15,497 bases of DNA. Source: Pelagibius sp050290145. Lineage in GTDB: Bacteria; Pseudomonadota; Alphaproteobacteria; Kiloniellales; Kiloniellaceae. Positions 12,348 to 15,497 of the stretch are shown piece after piece (positions within the stretch are counted from its first letter, which is position 1; every line of letters starts with the position of its first letter). Made by a program: the position numbers and the translations under genes. Under the pieces are notes generated by a model that worked only from the letters and a program-made list of their open reading frames with translations, was not told where the DNA came from and searched no databases. The stretch covers positions 1 through 15,497 of the forward strand of contig JBNKHC010000134.1 of NCBI GenBank assembly GCA_050290145.1, written 5' to 3'.

Positions 12348-13669
12348 GCTACGAACTCATCGCCATTCTGATGTTCTCGTCGATGATGCTGATGCTGCTC
12401 ACCGGGCAGCGGGTCTTCGGCGCAATTGGTTTCGTCGCCGTGGTGGCCGCCCTCGCCCTCTGGGGCACCGGCGGCTCCGAGTTGGCCTTCGCCGCTGCCA
12501 TGAAGCTGATGAAATGGTATCCGCTGCTGACGCTGCCGCTGTTCATCTACATGGGCTACATGCTGTCGGAGTCCGGTATCGCCAGCGACCTCTATCGCAT
12601 GTTCCACGTCTGGTTCGGCGGCTTGAGAGGCGGCCTGGCCGTCGGCACCATCGGCCTGATGGTGGCCATCTCCGCCATGAACGGCCTCTCCGTCGCCGGC
12701 ATGGCGATCGGCGCCTCCATCGCCCTGCCGGAACTGCTGCGCCGCGGTTACGACAAGATCATGGTGACCGGCGTGATCCAGGCCGGATCGTCACTGGGCA
12801 TCCTGGTGCCACCCAGCGTGGTGCTGGTGCTCTACGGCATGATCGCGCGCCAGCCGGTAGGCCAGCTGTGGCTGGCCGGCGTCTTCCCCGGCCTGATGAT
12901 GGCCGGCCTGTTCATCGTCTACATCGTCATCCGCTGCTGGATCCAGCCGCAGCTCGGCCCGGTGCTGCCGAAGGAGGACCGCGACCTGCCGTGGGCGGAG
13001 AAGCTGGCCCTGCTGCGCTCCGGCCTGCTGCCGCTGTTCATCTTCTTCTCCATGACCGGCCTCTTCCTGCTGGGCTACACCAACCTGACCGAGAGCTCGG
13101 CGGTCGGTGCTCTGGCGGCCACCCTGGCCGCGATCTGGAAGCGCCGGCTGACCATGAAGGTGATGGAGGAGACCCTGCGCAAGACGTTGGGCATCACCTG
13201 CATGTTCATGTGGATCATCCTGGCTGCGCTCTGCTTCGGCGCCGTCTTCGACGGCCTGGGCGCGGTGAAGGCCATCGAGGGCTTCTTCGTCGATCGCCTG
13301 GGCCTGACGCCCTGGGAGATCCTCATCATCATGCAGCTCTCCTACCTGCTGATGGGCACCTTCCTGGACGACACCGCCATGCTGGTCATCGTGGCGCCGC
13401 TCTACATCCCGCTGGTCAAGCTGCTGGGTTTCGATCTCATCTGGTACGGCGTGCTCTACACCATCACCTGCCAGATCGCCTACATGACCCCGCCCTTCGG
13501 CTACAACCTCTTCCTCATGCGCGCCATGGCGCCCAAGGAGGTGACGCTGACCGACATCTACCGCTCGATCATTCCCTTCGTGGCGGTGATGATCTTCGGG
13601 CTGATCATCGTCATGTCCTTCCCGCAGATCGCCCTCTGGCTGCCGCACATCTACAGGCTGCAGGGGTAG
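12344..13669 (+). CDS. dctM: TRAP transporter large membrane subunit (DctM family)
   Basis: A 441-residue polytopic permease with about twelve hydrophobic segments, the normal DctM length. Typical features are an early helix followed by TGQRVFGAIGF, the GYMLSESGIASDLY segment, the conserved SSLGILVPPSVVLVLYG, ESSAVGALAA, FLDDTAMLVIVAPLYIPL, and MTPPFGYNLFLMR near the C-terminus. It would carry the substrate across the inner membrane, probably a carboxylate or similar small organic acid with Na+ or H+, working with DctQ and a periplasmic binding protein. The substrate cannot be told from this subunit. The ATG at 12344 has GGGAG eight bases upstream and overlaps the DctQ stop. A terminator follows at 13794-13838. 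Confidence 0.93.
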   Translation: MSYELIAILMFSSMMLMLLTGQRVFGAIGFVAVVAALALWGTGGSELAFAAAMKLMKWYPLLTLPLFIYMGYMLSESGIASDLYRMFHVWFGGLRGGLAVGTIGLMVAISAMNGLSVAGMAIGASIALPELLRRGYDKIMVTGVIQAGSSLGILVPPSVVLVLYGMIARQPVGQLWLAGVFPGLMMAGLFIVYIVIRCWIQPQLGPVLPKEDRDLPWAEKLALLRSGLLPLFIFFSMTGLFLLGYTNLTESSAVGALAATLAAIWKRRLTMKVMEETLRKTLGITCMFMWIILAALCFGAVFDGLGAVKAIEGFFVDRLGLTPWEILIIMQLSYLLMGTFLDDTAMLVIVAPLYIPLVKLLGFDLIWYGVLYTITCQIAYMTPPFGYNLFLMRAMAPKEVTLTDIYRSIIPFVAVMIFGLIIVMSFPQIALWLPHIYRLQG

Positions 13670-13722
13670 GGGCCGCGGGGCGGATTGCGGGCCTACCCTC
13701 AAACCTTGCGTTGATGCCCCTC

Positions 13723-13750
13723 CCCGGCGCGCCCGCAGGGCGACGCCGGG
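13723..13750. repeat. Strong imperfect hairpin downstream of the TRAP genes
   Basis: CCCGGCG-CGCCC pairs with GGGCG-A-CGCCGGG around a GCA loop, giving 12 base pairs with one bulged A. No T-run follows. It could be a REP-like element or an mRNA-stabilising structure at the 3' end of the TRAP transcript, ahead of the true terminator. Confidence 0.4.
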
Positions 13751-13793
13751 AAGCGCGGGCAGCATCCCAATGCCGCCAGCGCAACCCAGCCAT

Positions 13794-13838
13794 CCGGGCC
13801 GGCAGCGCTGAGTCCCATTGACCGGCCCGGGGTTTTTT
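13794..13838 (+). terminator. Rho-independent terminator of the TRAP operon
   Basis: Perfect nine-base arms CCGGGCCGG (13794-13802) and CCGGCCCGG (13822-13830) enclose a 19-base loop that itself contains the palindrome CAGCGCTG; GG and six T (13833-13838) follow. It lies 125 bases after the DctM stop and 88 bases before the dehydrogenase start. Confidence 0.8.
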
Positions 13839-13926
13839 GCCTCACTGCGGCCTTCGTTCTTCCTTCTCCGGCCGCCCGGGCACACTTCAAATCCGGCAGC
13901 CGGCCATCTACCGAGGTTTTGCGCTC

Positions 13927-15117
13927 ATGCCGTCCGACACCGCTCTCGACAATCCCCAGAACCTGAAAGGCAACTGGAACTACCCGACCCAGATGCTCTT
14001 CGGCCCCGGCCGCATCAAGAACCTGGGCCAGGCCTGCAAGATGCTGGGCATGACGCGGCCGCTGCTGGTCACCGACCCGGGCCTGGCCGGCCTGCCCATG
14101 GTGAAGGAAGCCATCGCCGCCAACGAGGCCGAGGGCCTGCCGACCGGCCTCTTCGATGCCGTGAAGCCCAACCCGGTGGGCCACAACGTCGAGGAAGGCG
14201 TGAAGGCCTATAAGGACGGCGGCCACGACGGCGTCATCGCCTTTGGCGGCGGCTCCGGCCTGGACTGCGCCAAGGCCGTCGCCCTGATGGTCGGCCAGAG
14301 CCGCCCGCTGTGGGACTTCGAGGACAAGGGGGACAACTGGAAGCGCGTCGACCCCGAGGGCGTCGCCCCCATCGTCGCCGTGCCGACCACCGCCGGCACC
14401 GGCTCGGAGGTCGGCCGCGCCTCGGTCATCGTCGACGAGGCGAGCCACACCAAGAAGATCATCTTCCATCCGAAGATGCTGCCCGCCACCGTCATCTCCG
14501 ACCCTGAACTGACGGTCGGCCTGCCGCCCAACATCACCGCGGCCACCGGCATGGACGCGCTGGCCCACTGCATCGAGGCCTACTGCGCGCCGGGCTATCA
14601 CCCCATGGCCGAGGGCATCGCCGTGGAGGGCATCCGCCTGGTCAAGGAGTGGCTGCCGGCGGCGGTGCACGACGGCAAGAACCTGGCCGCCCGCGCCCAC
14701 ATGCTGGCCGCGGCCTCCATGGGGGCCACCGCCTTCCAGAAGGGCCTGGGCGCCATTCACTCGCTCAGCCACCCGGTGGGCGCGATCTACGACACCCACC
14801 ACGGCCTGACCAACGCCGTCTTCATGCCCTACGTGCTGGCCTTCAACCGTCCGGCCATCGAGGACAAGATGGGCCGCCTCGCCGCCTTTCTCGGCCTCAA
14901 GAACGCCTCCTTCACCGGCTTCCAGGACTGGGTGCTGGCGCTGCGCGAGGAACTGAAGATCCCCCAGAAGCTGGACGGACTGGGCGTCGGCGACGAGCGC
15001 ATCGACGAGATCGCCGAGGCCGCCGCCGAGGACCCCACGGCGCCGACCAACCCTGTCCCGGCGGGCGCGGCGGAGATGCGCCAGATGTTCGAGATGGCCC
15101 TGGAAGGCCGGCTCTGA
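13927..15117 (+). CDS. Iron-dependent (group III) alcohol dehydrogenase
   Basis: A 396-residue NAD(P)-dependent dehydrogenase of the Fe-ADH family, acting in the cytosol on an alcohol or aldehyde. The N-terminal nucleotide-binding half contains FGPGR (25-29), GGGSGLDCAK (107-116) and TTAGTGSEV (154-162). The C-terminal helical half has the metal site: Asp210 and His214 in TGMDALAHCIEAY (207-219), His278 in GAIHSLSHPVG, and His292 in DTHHGLTNA, with the same 14-residue spacing between the two histidines as in FucO. All four ligands are present, so it is likely active. The ATG at 13927 follows GAGG by ten bases; an upstream in-frame extension to 13837 overlaps the terminator of the preceding operon and is rejected. 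It is flanked by terminators on both sides, so it is probably transcribed alone. The substrate is unknown. Confidence 0.92.
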   Translation: MPSDTALDNPQNLKGNWNYPTQMLFGPGRIKNLGQACKMLGMTRPLLVTDPGLAGLPMVKEAIAANEAEGLPTGLFDAVKPNPVGHNVEEGVKAYKDGGHDGVIAFGGGSGLDCAKAVALMVGQSRPLWDFEDKGDNWKRVDPEGVAPIVAVPTTAGTGSEVGRASVIVDEASHTKKIIFHPKMLPATVISDPELTVGLPPNITAATGMDALAHCIEAYCAPGYHPMAEGIAVEGIRLVKEWLPAAVHDGKNLAARAHMLAAASMGATAFQKGLGAIHSLSHPVGAIYDTHHGLTNAVFMPYVLAFNRPAIEDKMGRLAAFLGLKNASFTGFQDWVLALREELKIPQKLDGLGVGDERIDEIAEAAAEDPTAPTNPVPAGAAEMRQMFEMALEGRL

Positions 15118-15207
15118 AATTCCTTTCGGCGCCACCGGTGCCGATTCCGCAGGGCACAAGAAATTTGCGGCTTTTGCGCCGGTAATAATCTTACTTCAGA
15201 CCACAGG

Positions 15208-15246
15208 AGGGCGCCTGTTCCGATATGGAGCAGGCGCCCTTTGTTT
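15208..15246 (+). terminator. Rho-independent terminator of the alcohol dehydrogenase gene
   Basis: Perfect ten-base arms AGGGCGCCTG (15208-15217) and CAGGCGCCCT (15231-15240), extended inward by TTCC/GGAG with one wobble pair, leave a GATAT loop. The exit is TTGTTTATT. It lies 90 bases after the stop codon. Confidence 0.85.
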
Positions 15247-15354
15247 ATTGATCCGTCTATTTCACCAGGGGCGGCATCTTCTTATTGAATACTTAAGCTT
15301 GAGCGCCAAGGCTTACAGGTAACTAAGAACTTGCTGCGACCGCAAAGCACCGGA

Positions 15355-15378
15355 GCAAACATCGGGGCAAGCATCGGG
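15355..15378. repeat. Two tandem 12-base direct repeats in a gene leader
   Basis: GCAAACATCGGG is followed at once by GCAAGCATCGGG, differing at one base, 28 bases before the dehydrogenase start codon. It may be a regulator site, a leader element or chance. Confidence 0.4.
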
Positions 15379-15405
15379 AACGGGGCACAACATGAAGAGG
15401 TTCTC

Positions 15406-15497
15406 ATGTCTGTTTTCGAGCATCACGAGTTCGACGCCCATGAGCAGGTGGTCTTCTGCCACGACCCTGCCAGCGGCCTGAAAGCCATCATCGCCAT
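15406..15497 (+). CDS. Glu/Leu/Phe/Val dehydrogenase, N-terminal fragment
   Basis: The first 30 codons are present; the gene runs off the right end. The product begins MSVFEHHEFDAHEQVVFCHD and then PASGLKAIIAI, which matches the start of leucine/glutamate/phenylalanine dehydrogenase-family proteins, in which a short beta-rich N-terminal segment is followed by the conserved substrate domain. These enzymes oxidatively deaminate an amino acid to a 2-oxo acid with NAD(P). The ATG at 15406 has GAAGAGG about five bases upstream. The 159 bases between the previous terminator and this start probably hold its promoter; the direct repeat at 15355-15378 lies in its leader. Which amino acid it uses cannot be told. 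Confidence 0.82.
   Translation, partial: MSVFEHHEFDAHEQVVFCHDPASGLKAIIA

Noticed and set aside
12304..13821. 505-codon plus-strand frame overlapping DctM
   Set aside because: Arg/His/Pro/Gly-rich shadow in another frame; runs through the operon terminator.
13699..15159. 486-codon minus-strand frame opposite the alcohol dehydrogenase
   Set aside because: Gly/His/Val-rich shadow of a gene with all four metal ligands and both nucleotide motifs.
15299..15325. TTGAGC ... AACTAA as a promoter for the amino-acid dehydrogenase
   Set aside because: Both hexamers match consensus poorly; a promoter must be in this gap but I cannot place it.

Overview
The window is a dense, GC-rich bacterial chromosome segment. 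The strong G/C bias at third codon positions, the gene content (TRAP transporter, group III iron-type alcohol dehydrogenase, Glu/Leu/Phe/Val-type dehydrogenase, kappa-class isomerase) and a palindrome of a type common in Alphaproteobacteria all suggest a free-living alphaproteobacterium, perhaps near the Rhodospirillales/Kiloniellales. The order-level guess is weak. No rRNA, tRNA, CRISPR array, insertion sequence or phage gene was seen.

Left part (1-3971, minus strand): a fatty-acid-type short-chain dehydrogenase of the 2,4-dienoyl-CoA reductase type is followed downstream by three overlapping membrane-protein genes. These are a YbhN/AglD2-type flippase-like protein, a polytopic glycosyltransferase-like protein, and the first 63 codons of another membrane protein. 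The last three are joined by ATGA stop/start overlaps. A G10 tract at the end of the YbhN-like gene could fuse it to the glycosyltransferase after a -1 shift.

Centre (3972-8497, plus strand): an AMP-forming acyl-CoA synthetase is divergent from the dienoyl-CoA reductase and probably works with it in breakdown of unsaturated or unusual acyl chains. It is followed after 22 bases by a large type II P-type cation ATPase that lacks the SERCA-type aspartate in M6.

Middle (8494-10955): a small secreted protein (minus strand), a 2-hydroxychromene-2-carboxylate isomerase-like DsbA-fold protein (plus), a palindromic repeat, a bidirectional terminator, and an unrecognised 338-residue protein with a His-rich patch and acidic repeats (minus).

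The 792-base gap 10956-11747 is the least explained part. It holds a perfect operator-like inverted repeat placed among possible divergent promoter elements, a strong plus-strand terminator with no gene in front of it (possible small RNA), and a 40-codon ORF.

Right part (11748-15497, plus strand): a TRAP transporter pair (small and large membrane subunits, no solute-binding protein beside them), a terminator, an iron-dependent alcohol dehydrogenase, another terminator, and the start of a Glu/Leu/Phe/Val dehydrogenase. Most of the window is ordinary metabolism and transport. I found no clear new multi-gene system; the best leads are the G10 tract and the 10956-11747 gap.
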